A program made the position numbers and the translations under genes. DNA of 64,000 nucleotides from Mycolicibacterium lacusdiani (GTDB lineage Bacteria > Actinomycetota > Actinomycetes > Mycobacteriales > Mycobacteriaceae): the NCBI RefSeq assembly GCF_021916785.1, contig NZ_JAKCFC010000011.1, positions 62,001-126,000 on the forward strand, written 5' to 3'. Numbering within the stretch: position 1 is the stretch's first letter; the number at the start of each line of letters is the position of its first letter. Shown here in pieces: positions 50,928 to 61,400 of the stretch. The notes beneath the pieces are model-generated. The model had not been told where the DNA came from. It worked only from the letters and a program-made list of their open reading frames with translations, and searched no databases.

Positions 50928-52763
50928 CTAGAAGCTGGCCTCGTCGAGTTCCATGATCTCGTTGTCGATGTTCTCGAGAACTGCCTTGGTGCTGGTGAGC
51001 AGCGGCAGGAAGCTCTTCGCGAAGAACGACGCACCGGCGATCTTGCCCTCGTAGAAGGCGCGGTCGGCACCGGCACTGCCGGCGTCGAGAGCGGCGATCG
51101 CGACGGCGGCCTGCTCCTGCAGGAGCCACGCGAGCACCAGGTCGCCGACGCTCATCAGGAAGCGAACCGAACCGAGGCCGACCTTGTACAGGCTGCTCGG
51201 GTTGGTCTGCGCGTCCATCAGGTAGCCGGTCAGCGTCGCCGCCATGCCCTGCACGTCGGCCAGCGCGGTCGCGAGCAGTTCACGCTCGGCCTTGAGGCGT
51301 CCGTTGCCGGACTCGTTCTTGATGAACGTCTCGATCTGGGTGGCCACGTAGCCGAGCGCAACGCCCTTGTCCCGCACGATCTTGCGGAAGAAGAAGTCCT
51401 GCGCCTGGATGGCGGTGGTGCCCTCGTAGAGCGAGTCGATCTTGGCGTCGCGGATGTACTGCTCGACCGGGTAGTCCTGCAGGAAGCCGGAACCACCGAA
51501 GGTCTGCAGGCTCTCGGTCAGCTTGGCGTACGCCTGCTCGGAACCGACGCCCTTGACGATCGGGAGCAGCAGGTCGTTGACCTTGGAGGCCAGTTCCCCG
51601 TCCACCCCGTGCAGCGCGTTGGCGACCGCGTGGTCCTGGAAGGTCGCGGTGTACAGGTACAGAGCGCGCAGGCCCTCGGCGTAGGTCTTCTGCGTCATCA
51701 GCGAGCGGCGGACGTCCGGGTGGTGCGTGATCGACACGCGCGGCGCGGTCTTGTCCGTCATCTGGGTCATGTCGGCACCCTGCACGCGGCTCTTGGCGTA
51801 CTCCAGTGCGTTCAGGTAGCCGGTCGACAGCGTCGCGATGGCCTTGGTGCCCACCATCATGCGAGCCTGCTCGATGACCTCGAACATCTGCGCGATGCCG
51901 TCGTGCACCTCGCCGACGAGCCAGCCCTTGGCGGGGACGCCGTGCTGGCCGAGCGACAGTTCGGTGGTGGCGGAGACCTTCAGACCCATCTTGTGCTCGA
52001 CGTTGGTGACGAAGGCGCCGTTGCGCTCGCCCGGCTCACCGGTCTCGAAGTCGAACAGGAACTTGGGCACGAAGAACAGCGACAGACCCTTGGTGCCGGG
52101 GCCGGCGCCCTCGGGGCGGGCCAGCACCAGGTGCAGGATGTTCTCGCCGAGGTCGTCGGCGTCACCGGAGGTGATGAAGCGCTTGACGCCCTCGATGTGC
52201 CACGAGCCGTCGGGCTGCTGAATGGCCTTGGTGCGGCCTGCGCCGACGTCCGAACCGGCGTCGGGCTCGGTCAGCACCATGGTCGAGGTCCAGCCGCGCT
52301 CGGCAGCCAGGATGGCCCACTTCTTCTGCTCTTCGGTGGCCTGGTTGTAGAAGATGTTCGCGAAGCCCGCGCCCATCGCGTACATGTACACGGCCGGGTT
52401 GGCGCCGAGGATGTGCTCGACGAGTGCCCACTGCAGCGCGCGAGGCATCGCGACGCCGCCGAGTTCCTCGTCGAGGCCGATCTTGTCCCAGCCGCCCTCG
52501 GTGACCGCGCGAACCGACTTCTTGAACGGCTCGGGCAGCTTGACCGTGTGGGTCTCGGGGTCGAACACCGGGGGGTTGCGGTCGGAATCGGCGAACGATT
52601 CTGCGATCGGTCCCTCGGCCAGGCGGCTCACCTCGGCGAGCATCTCCCTGGCGGTGTCGACGTCGAGGTCGCTGTACGAGCCCTCGCCGAGCGCCTTGTC
52701 GAGACCGAAGACCTCGAACAGGTTGAATACCTGGTCACGGACGTTGCTCTTGTAGTGGCTCAC
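50928..52763 (-). CDS. fadE5: Acyl-CoA dehydrogenase FadE5
   Basis: The 611-residue protein starts MSHYKSNVRDQVFNLFEV and keeps Glu447 in LYEGTT, the catalytic base known from M. tuberculosis FadE5, as well as the FAD loop TEPDAGSDVGAG. It oxidises medium- to long-chain acyl-CoA in beta-oxidation. Position near fadA2-fabG4-htdX matches Rv0244c, although five genes intervene here. Two TTAC-N6-GTAA-type sites precede it. A paralogue of identical length lies at 16.8-18.6 kb. Confidence 0.95.
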   Translation of the reverse strand: MSHYKSNVRDQVFNLFEVFGLDKALGEGSYSDLDVDTAREMLAEVSRLAEGPIAESFADSDRNPPVFDPETHTVKLPEPFKKSVRAVTEGGWDKIGLDEELGGVAMPRALQWALVEHILGANPAVYMYAMGAGFANIFYNQATEEQKKWAILAAERGWTSTMVLTEPDAGSDVGAGRTKAIQQPDGSWHIEGVKRFITSGDADDLGENILHLVLARPEGAGPGTKGLSLFFVPKFLFDFETGEPGERNGAFVTNVEHKMGLKVSATTELSLGQHGVPAKGWLVGEVHDGIAQMFEVIEQARMMVGTKAIATLSTGYLNALEYAKSRVQGADMTQMTDKTAPRVSITHHPDVRRSLMTQKTYAEGLRALYLYTATFQDHAVANALHGVDGELASKVNDLLLPIVKGVGSEQAYAKLTESLQTFGGSGFLQDYPVEQYIRDAKIDSLYEGTTAIQAQDFFFRKIVRDKGVALGYVATQIETFIKNESGNGRLKAERELLATALADVQGMAATLTGYLMDAQTNPSSLYKVGLGSVRFLMSVGDLVLAWLLQEQAAVAIAALDAGSAGADRAFYEGKIAGASFFAKSFLPLLTSTKAVLENIDNEIMELDEASF

Positions 52764-52813
52764 GCTGTCTCCTCGATGAGAAATCCGTTTGCGGTTGGAT
52801 ACTTGGTCCTAAG

Positions 52814-52850
52814 TTACCCACCAGTAACTGCTTACTATACCGCTCGGTAA
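52814..52850 (-). promoter_or_regulatory. Two TTAC-N6-GTAA-type operators before fadE5
   Basis: TTACCCACCAGTAA (52814-52827, extended to the perfect AGTTAC-N6-GTAACT) and ATACCGCTCGGTAA (52837-52850, one mismatch in the left half) have centres 23 bases apart, about two helical turns. They lie 50-90 bases before the fadE5 ATG. Confidence 0.65.
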
Positions 52851-53008
52851 CTTCAACGCAAAGGCCCGATGAGCTAATTTCGGGCGCTCACTACCGGAGG
52901 TGGGCACGGCGACCTGCCCAAACGGTTGGTTGGGCGAACTGACCAGGGCTTTCTCGGGAATGTGATGTCTGCCACGAGCAGGCGGCCGTGGCCACTAGGG
53001 TGTGCCAG

Positions 53009-54100
53009 ATGAGGCGTGTGGTGGTCTGGGGAACGGGCAACATGGGAGCGACCGCCATTCGGTCCACGACGGCGTTTCCGGGTCTCGAGCTGACCGGCGT
53101 CATCACGTCCTCTCCGGACAAGGCAAACCGCGACGCCGGGGACTTCGCGGGCCTCGCCGAGCCCACCGGCGTCGCCGTGAGCCTCGACGGCCCAGATCTT
53201 CCAGCGGCGCTCGCACAGTGTGACGCGGTCGCCTACATGGCCTCGGGCGACATCCGGCCCGAGGGCGCGCTCGCCGACATCGAGCGGTGTCTGCGGGCGG
53301 GCAAGGTCGTCGTCACGCCGTCGCTGTACTCGCTGTACGACCCAAGGTCCGCGCCGGCAGAGTGGGTCGACCGGTTGACGGCCGCGGCCGAAGAGGGCGG
53401 TGCCGCACTGCTCGTGAGCGGCGTCGACCCGGGCTGGGCCAACGACGCGCTGGCCGTGATGGCGGCCGGTCTCTGTACGCGGATCCGCACCATCCGCTGC
53501 CAGGAGATCTTCGACTACTCCACCTACGACCAGCCGTACGCGGTGCGGGTGTCGTGCGGCTTCGGCGGTCTCATGGACGAGACGCCGATGATGCTGCTGC
53601 CATCGGTACCGACGATGGTCTGGGGCGGCAACATCCGGCTGATCGGCCGGGGGCTGGGCCTCGAGATCGACGAGATCACCGAAGAAGTCGAGCGGCTCCC
53701 GCTCGAGCATCCGGTCGACAACGTCATGGGCCACTTCGAGCAGGGCACTCAGGGAGCGTTCTTCCTCAAGGTGATCGGATGGTCGGGCGGCAAACAGCGC
53801 GTCGTCGTCGAACACATCACCCGCATCGACCCGGCATGCGCGCCGGACTGGCCGCAGCCCGACGAGGGCGTCGGCGACCACCGCGTCATCATCGACGGCG
53901 ACCCGCAGCTCACGATCGTCACCCGGGCCGACGTGCCCGGCGGTACACGCGCCGATGGCGGCAACACCACGGCCGCCAACCGCCTCCTCGGCGCCATCGA
54001 ATGGCTCTCGACGCAGAAGCCGGGCATCTACGACGGACTCGACGTGCCGCTGCACGCGCCGCTGCCGGACGAGGTCGAGGCGACGCGCTGGGCCGACTAG
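53009..54100 (+). CDS. Dihydrodipicolinate reductase-like NAD(P)-binding oxidoreductase
   Basis: The 363-residue protein begins MRRVVVWGTGNMGATAIRS, a Rossmann motif. The rest resembles dihydrodipicolinate reductase N-terminal-domain proteins such as 2,4-diaminopentanoate dehydrogenase-like enzymes, which are common in mycobacteria (LLVSGVDPGWANDALAVM, FGGLMDETPMM). The substrate is not known. The ATG at 53009 gives the family start. It converges on the SDR gene with a 4-base overlap of the ends. Confidence 0.83.
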   Translation: MRRVVVWGTGNMGATAIRSTTAFPGLELTGVITSSPDKANRDAGDFAGLAEPTGVAVSLDGPDLPAALAQCDAVAYMASGDIRPEGALADIERCLRAGKVVVTPSLYSLYDPRSAPAEWVDRLTAAAEEGGAALLVSGVDPGWANDALAVMAAGLCTRIRTIRCQEIFDYSTYDQPYAVRVSCGFGGLMDETPMMLLPSVPTMVWGGNIRLIGRGLGLEIDEITEEVERLPLEHPVDNVMGHFEQGTQGAFFLKVIGWSGGKQRVVVEHITRIDPACAPDWPQPDEGVGDHRVIIDGDPQLTIVTRADVPGGTRADGGNTTAANRLLGAIEWLSTQKPGIYDGLDVPLHAPLPDEVEATRWAD

Positions 54101-54888
54101 TGACCCGCGAGGCGCTTGTTGACCCAGCGGGTGAGCCACGCTGGCGAGAACCGCGCACCCGCCGCGAGCGCCTTCGCCTGCACGCCCACCGGGAAGTGCA
54201 CCTGGCGCAGCACCTTGCGCGGTAGCGCGGGATCGACCGCGGCCACGATGCCCGCGGCGATGTCCTCGGCCGTCAACCGGATGCCCAGCGAGTCGGTGGT
54301 GCCGGTCTTCACGTCGCGGGTCATCGCGGTCTGCACGTACAGCGGCCACATGTCGATGACGCGGATGCCATGGGCATCCCACTCGAGGTTCAGCGCCTCG
54401 GTGATGGCGCGGACGAAGAACTTCGTGGCGCTGTAGTTGGCGAGTTCGGCCTGGCCGTAGATGGCCGACGCCGACGAGAGATTGACGACGACGGAGCCCG
54501 GGGTCGACTTCAGGTACGGGAACGCGGCGTGCAGTCCGTTGACCACGCCCTTGACGTTGACCTCGATCTCGCGGTGGTGCACGTCGAGCGGGATCTCCTC
54601 GAAGCGCCCGGCGTTGAGCAGGCCCGCGTTGTTGATCAGTACGTCGAGTCGTCCACCTGCTGCCTCGTGGAACTCGCCGAGCCGTTGCGCCACCTCTGCG
54701 GCGTCGGTGACGTCGAGGTGCCCCACGACGCTGCGACCCCCGAGTGCGGCGACGTCGCGCTCGAGCACCTCCAGCCGGGCCTCGTCGATGTCGTAGGCGC
54801 CGACGAGGTAGCCCTGCTTGGCGAACAGCAGCGCCGTCGCCCGGCCGATTCCCGTCGCGCCACCGGTGATGAACACTGACTTCGTCAT
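54097..54888 (-). CDS. Short-chain dehydrogenase/reductase
   Basis: The 263-residue classical SDR has FITGGATGIGRATALLF (cofactor, TGxxxGIG), LINNAGLLNAG, the catalytic Ser in NLSSASAIYG and the YSATKFF motif. The C-terminal basic tail is that of mycobacterial SDRs that act on lipids or alcohols. GAGGAG lies 6 bases before the ATG, and the gene starts 10 bases after the TspO gene, so these two and the polyketide synthase may form one unit. Confidence 0.9.
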   Translation of the reverse strand: MTKSVFITGGATGIGRATALLFAKQGYLVGAYDIDEARLEVLERDVAALGGRSVVGHLDVTDAAEVAQRLGEFHEAAGGRLDVLINNAGLLNAGRFEEIPLDVHHREIEVNVKGVVNGLHAAFPYLKSTPGSVVVNLSSASAIYGQAELANYSATKFFVRAITEALNLEWDAHGIRVIDMWPLYVQTAMTRDVKTGTTDSLGIRLTAEDIAAGIVAAVDPALPRKVLRQVHFPVGVQAKALAAGARFSPAWLTRWVNKRLAGH

Positions 54889-54898
54889 ACGTCTCTCC

Positions 54899-55393
54899 TC
54901 AGGAGTTGAGCTGCCAGACCGCGAAGTTCAGGCAGAGCGCGAACGTCGTCCACGCCAGGTAGGGCACCAGCAACCAACCGGCGACGGTACTGCGTCGCAG
55001 GAACAGCACGACCGTTCCGACGAGCACGAGCCAGAGCACGCTCAACTCGACGAACGCGATACCGCGCCAGCCCAGGCCGAAGAACAGCGGCGTCCACGCG
55101 GCATTGAGCACCAACTGAACGGCGTACGCCGTCAGCGCGGGACGGGTCTGCGACCACGAGCCGCTGCGCCACACCAGCCAGGCCGCGACGGCCATCATGA
55201 CGTACAGCAGGGTCCAGACCGGGCCGAACACCCACGACGGTGGCGCCCAGGACGGTTGGTCGAGCCGTGCGTACTCCTCGGGCGAACTCGTCGACGCCAA
55301 CCCGCCGACACCGGAGGCGATTACCACGGCGAGCACCGAGAACGCCAATGCCAGTAAGGGTTTCGGCTGAGCCCGCCGCGAACTGTCGACCAT
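54899..55393 (-). CDS. TspO/MBR-family membrane protein
   Basis: The 164-residue protein has five membrane helices and TspO signatures: PSWAPPSWVFGPVWTLLYVMM and VLNAAWTPLFFG, preceded by a polar N-terminus (VDSSRRAQPKP). TspO binds tetrapyrroles and is linked to stress responses in bacteria. ATG at 55393 is used; the longer frame adds an unlikely basic extension. It lies 89 bases after the polyketide synthase and 10 bases before the SDR gene on the same strand. Confidence 0.9.
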   Translation of the reverse strand: MVDSSRRAQPKPLLALAFSVLAVVIASGVGGLASTSSPEEYARLDQPSWAPPSWVFGPVWTLLYVMMAVAAWLVWRSGSWSQTRPALTAYAVQLVLNAAWTPLFFGLGWRGIAFVELSVLWLVLVGTVVLFLRRSTVAGWLLVPYLAWTTFALCLNFAVWQLNS

Positions 55394-55482
55394 GGTGGGC
55401 CAGCGTACCGGCGCCGCGCGCGCTGCAACACCGATCACGGGCAGACGTCCCGAAACCGTTCGATATCGCCCAGTGTCCGTGC

Positions 55483-58400
55483 TCAGCTCCCCGCCGCTGC
55501 TACGGGTTCCGCCTCCTGCGCAGGCGCCTCCGCCGTCTCGGCGTCCGGCAGCTGACCCACCAGGTAGTCGGCGAGCCCTCCGATCGTCGGGTAGTCGAAC
55601 ACCGCCGTCGCGTTGATCGTGAACGCGCCACCGAACTGACTGTGCAACCGGTTGCGGAGTTCGATCGCCATCAGCGAGTCCGTGCCGAGGTCGAGGAACC
55701 GGCTGGTCGCCGCGGGTGGTTGCGCGAGCCGCAGGAAGTTCTGCACCTCGCGCTGCAGGAACTCCGTCACGAACCCGGCGCGCTGCTGCACCGGTATCTC
55801 CTGCAGCTGCCGCAGCAGCTCGCTGTCACCGATCGCCTCACCGGCCGCGCTCGGCAACACCAGGTCGAGCATCGGGGGACGGGACGCGCCGAGCACCTTC
55901 GCGGCACGCTGCCAGTTGGCCTTGATGACCGTCGCCTGGCCCGTTCCGTTGGCGACGACCTCTGCCAGCGCACTCAGCGCCGCCGAGGGTTCCAGCGGAA
56001 TCAGGCCCTGGGCACTGATGTTCGCGGTCGCAGCCTCCGACGACGCCATGCCGCCCTGGGCCCACGGGCCGAAGTTGACGCCGGTGGCGGGCAGGCCGAT
56101 CGCACGCCGCTGCGCGACCAAGCCGTCGAGCAGCGCGTTGGCAGTGGCGTAGTTTGCCTGCCCTGGTGAGCCGAACAGGCTCGACACCGAGGACGACACG
56201 ATGAAGAAGTCCAGTTCGTCGTGCCTGGTCAGCCGGTCCAGGTGGTAGGCGCCGAAGGCCTTGGGCGCCATCGTCGTTCGGAAGCGCTCCATGCTCTGCT
56301 GGGACAGCAGCGCATCGTCGAGCACGCCCGCCAGGTGAACCACACCCGCCAGCGCCGGCAACTCCGCACGGATCCGCTTGAGCAGCCCGGCGACCTCGTC
56401 CTCGTCGCCGACGTCGGCCGCGATGACGTGGATGCGGCAGCGGAAGCGTTCGGTGATGTCGTCGATCGCCCGGCGCGCATCCGCGTCGGGTGAACGCCTG
56501 CTGGTCAGCACGATGTCGCCGGCGCCGAGCTGGGCGAGGTACGACGCCGTGTGCAGACCGATCGCGCCGAGGCCACCGGTGATCAGGTAGCTCCGATCGG
56601 CCCTCGGCGCCAGCGGCTCCGGGATCTGCAGCACGATCTTGCCGATGTGCCGTGCCTGCTGCATGCGACGGAACGCCGCCCGGGCCTCGGTCAGCGGGTA
56701 GATCTCGGCGGGCAGCGGCGTCCACACGCCTTCGGCCAGTCCCTCCGACACCTCGGTGAGCAGGTCGCGGATGCGCTCGGGCTCGGTGAGCATCACCGTG
56801 TCCAACGCGACGATCTCGTAGGCGATGTCCGGCCGGGCCTGCGCCATCTGATCCGGCGACCAGATGTCACGCTTGGCGATCTCGGCGAAGCGGCCGCCCT
56901 TGGCGGTGGCCCGCAGCGTCGCCTCGATGAACCCCTCGTTGGTCAGGCTGTTGAGCACCACGTCGACGCCTGCGCCGCCGGTGTCCGCCAGAATCTGGTC
57001 GGCGAATTCCGTTGTGCGGGAGTCATACACGTACTTCACGCCGAGCTGGCTCAGCGTCGACCGCTTGAAGGTGCTGGCCGTCGCGAACACCTCGGCACCG
57101 CACTGTTGCGCCATCTGGACGGCCGCCAACCCGACGCCACCGCTGGCGGCGTGGATGAGCACCTTGTCGCCCGGCTTGAGCCGGGCCCAGTCGAACGACA
57201 GCCGCACCGTCAGCGCGGCAGCGGGAATCGTCGCGGCCTCGACCGCACTCACCCCGTCCGGAATCGGTGCGAGGAACAGGGCGGGCACGTTGAACCGGCT
57301 GGCGAACGCACCCTGCATGGAACCGTAGACGCGCTGACCCACCTCGAGTCCCGTTACGCCGTCGCCCAACTGGGTCACGACGCCGGCGAAGTCACCGCCG
57401 ATCGGTCCGGGGTCGCCGGGGTACAGGCCAAGGACGTTGAGCACGTCGCGGAAGTTGAGGCCTGCGGCCTCCACCCGAACCTGCACGTAGCCCTCGTCCG
57501 GCGACGGCACGTCCTTCTCGGTCAGGCGGAGGTTGTCGATCGCCCCGCGCTCGGTGGGCGCCAGGACGTAGTCGCCGCCGCGCGGCACCGTGAGATGACC
57601 GGTGCGGGCCCACGGCACCAGCCGTGACGCGAGCAGCTTGCCCTGTCGCACAGCCAGTTCCGGCTCGTCGACGGGGGTGGCCAGCATGGCTGCCAGAGCG
57701 GTCACGGCCTCTGGTGATCCGTCGCAGTCGACCAGCTTGGCGCGCAGCGCGGGTTCCTCGTTGATCGCCGTGCGGCCGAAGCCCCACAGCGCAGCCTGCA
57801 CCGGGTCGACGGGCTCACCGGACTCGCATGCCACGGCCCGTTCGGTGACGATCCACAATCCGCCGGGCAGCTTCACGTCGCCGCGCTGCACGGTGTGTAC
57901 CGCGCTGAGCAGGTTGGCGATCTCGGTCTCGACCCGTGCTGCCGCGCTCCCCGAGCCGAGGTCTTCGGCTGCCGAACCCGGCCCGCTGGCCCGCCACACG
58001 ACGCCGGAGAAACCCATGCCCCGCTCGTGGGCATCGGCCAGCACCCGTCCCAGCTGCTCCGCATCGCCGGCGCGGTCGAACGGGATGCACCCCGGCACCA
58101 TGGCGGCCAGTTCGTCGAACCCGGCGATCAGCCACGTGCCGTTGACGTTTCCGGCACCGTCGGTTGGCGGTACGGGCACCTCGTGCCAGCCGAGGGTGTA
58201 CAGCAGGCGGGTCGCGTCGCCGCCGAGACCGCGCAGCAGCGCCTCCCGAGGCGCGCGCTTCACGGTGAACTCGCGAATACCGCCGAGGTGGCGGCCATCC
58301 CGGTCGACGAAGTCCAGGTCGAACACCTGGGTCTCGTTGTCCAGGTCGTTGGCGTGCCACGTGGCGCGGCAGTAGAAGCGCCGGGGCATCTTCTCCCGCA

Positions 58401-61400
58401 TCGTCACCTGCCCGTACCGCAGCGGCAGGAACAGATCGCTGACACCCTGCTCGGCGGCGAGCAGCGCGGGGAACGCGGGGAAGGCGACACCGGTGCACAG
58501 GTCCATCAGCACCGGGTGCATCGGCTCGGTCCCGAGCTGTTCGGCGAGTTCGGGACCGACCAGGATGTCGCCGATCGCCTCGCCGTCGCCCAGCCACAGC
58601 GACTTCAGGGATCCGGACCAGGTCGGCCCCCATGCCAGCTCCATGTCGGCGAAGGTCTCGAACAGCTCCTGCGGACGCATGCGGTCGAGTCGTTCGATCG
58701 TCTCCTCGACGGCTTCGGGCTGCGTGCCCTCCGGCTCGTCGGTGACGTCGCCGTCGTCAGCCGCACCGGCCGCGACGGTGCCGTCGGCGTTCAGGGCCCA
58801 GTCCGCGTCGCGCACGCCGTACGGGCGGCTGTGCACGGTGAACGTGAAACCGCTGCCGTCCTCGAGCGGATGCAACGTCAGCTGCACTTCGCGGGACGCC
58901 TTCTCGGGCAGGATGATCGGCTCGTAGAAGAAGACGTCCTTCACCCGCGCGGGCGTACCGACCGCGGCCAGTGCCATCGCGGCGTACGTCGCGCCGGGCA
59001 CCACGACGGTGCCGTAGATGACGTGGTCGGAGAGCCACGGCTGCGACTTCACGGACAGCCTGCTGGTGTAGACGGAGTCGCCCGAGGCGAGATCCTTTGC
59101 GTTGCCGAGGATGCCCGATACCGCAGGCCCGCCGCCGTCCATGGCGAGCCCGGAGGTCTTCGGCCAGAAGCGGCGATGCTGGAACGGATAGGTGGGCAAC
59201 TCCAGCCTGCGGCCGGGCCTGCCGTGCAGGCCGGCGAAGTCGGGCTGGTGCCCGCCGACGTAGGCCGCGGCCAGCGCATCGGCGATCTGGCGCCGATCGC
59301 CGACGCCCTTGCGCAGCGAGACGATCGCGCGCGGAGCCGCCAGGTGTTCCGGCCAGACCTGTACCGCGGCACCGGTCAGCACCGGTTGCGGACCGATCTC
59401 CATCAGTACCGAACATCCGAGCGCCGCGACTGTGCGCACGCTCTCGGCGAACTGCACCGGTTGGCGGGAGTGCCGCCGCCAGTAAGAGGCGTCGAGCGGG
59501 GTCTGCGCCGTCAGCACGGCACCGGTGCGGTTGCACACCAGCGGCAACGTCGGGGTCGCGAACCGCAGTCGGGCGGCGTAGGACTCGAACTCGTCGAGCA
59601 CCGGCTCCAGCAGCTCGGAGTGGAAGGCATGGCTGGTCTGCAGCCAGGTGCAGCGGATCGCCTCGTCCTCGAACGTCGCGACGAGCCGTTCCAGGTCCTC
59701 GCCAGGGCCCGAGAGCACGGTGTTGGGACCGTTGTAGGCGCCCACCGACACGCGCGGGAACGCGCCTGCGGCCTCCTCGACCTGCTTGGCGTCGGCGAAC
59801 ACCGCGACCATCCGCCCGCCTTCGGGCAGGCTGCCGAACAGCAGGCCGCGCTGGGCCATCAGCCGCGCGCCGTCCTCGAGGCTGAACACCCCGGCCACGC
59901 AGGCCGCCGCGTACTGACCGACGCTGTGCCCGAGCACCACGTCGGGCACGATGCCCCACGACTGCCACAGCCGGGCCAGGCCCATCTCGACGGCGAACAG
60001 CGCCGGTTGCGCGAAGGACGTGTCCCGCAGGGCCTTTCCGGCTTCTCCGCCCGTTTCACGGTCGGTGGCGAACACGACGTCCAGCAGCGGGCGCGGCAGA
60101 ATGTCCGCCACCGCGTCGGCGCAGCGCTGCACGGTCTGGGCGAAGACCGGCTCGTGCGCGAACAGTTCCCTGGCCATGCCCGGGTACTGGCTGCCCTGTC
60201 CGGTGAACAACCACGCCGTCGTCGGGCGGTGCGTGTGCTCGCCGCGAACGACGCCGGGGCGCAGGCGATTCTCGGCCAGGTCGGCAAGAGCTGCACGCGC
60301 GCCTTCGATCGAGTCGACGACCAGTGCGGCGCGGTGTTCGAAGTGCGAACGGCCCGTGCCTGCCGTGAGGCAGACGTCGCCGAGGTCGGCGTCGGGGTTG
60401 ATGGTCAACCAGGTCTCGTACCGCTGAGCCAGCGCGACGAGGGCTTCCGGTGACCGCGCGGAGAGCGCGAGCACGTCGACCCGCTGATCCTGCGACTGCG
60501 GTGCCTCCGGAGTCGCAGTTTCCGGCTGCGGCGCCTCTTCGATCAGCACGTGCGCGTTGGTGCCGGTGAACCCGAACGAACTGACGCCTGCCCGGCGCGG
60601 CCTGCCGTTGGTCTGCCACGGCGTCGACTCGGCGACGACGCGTACGGGCAGCGAGTCCCACGGAATGTGCGGTGACGGGTTGTCGAAGTGCAGGCTCTTC
60701 GGCAGCAGGCCGTGCTGCAACGACAACACGACCTTGATCAGCCCTGCTGCGCCCGAGGCGGATTCGGTGTGGCCGATGTTGGTCTTCACCGATCCCATCA
60801 GCAGCGGCCGGTTCGCGTCGCGCGAACCGCCGTAGGCGGCTGCGGCGGCCTGGACCTCGATCGGGTCACCCAGCGGCGTGCCCGTGCCGTGTGCCTCGAG
60901 GTAGTCGACGTCTCCGCCGGTCAGGCCGGCACGGGTCAGTGCCGTGCCGATGAGCCGTTGCTGCGCACCACCATTGGGTACCGTCAGGCCACTGGACGCA
61001 CCGTCCTGGTTGACCGCGCTGCTGGGAATGATGGCGCAGATCCGGTCGCCGTCGCGCTCGGCGTCGCTCAACCGCTTGAGCACCAGCATGCCGCAGCCCT
61101 CGCTGCGCACGTATCCGTCGGCGCTGGCGTCGAACGTCTTGCACCGCCCCGCCGGGGACAGCATCCGGGCGCGCGACGCGGCAACGACCGTCACCGGACT
61201 CAGCAGGACGTTGACCCCGCCGGCCAGCGCCATGTCGCAGTCGCCGGAGCGCAGGGCAAGGCAGGCCTGGTGCACGGCGACCAGCGCCGAACTGCACGCG
61301 GTGTCCAATGCGACCGCGGGACCCTCGAGGCCCAGCGCGAACGCGACGCGACCGGAGATGGCGTTGAGCGCATTGCCGGTGATGAAGTGCGGTTCGATCT

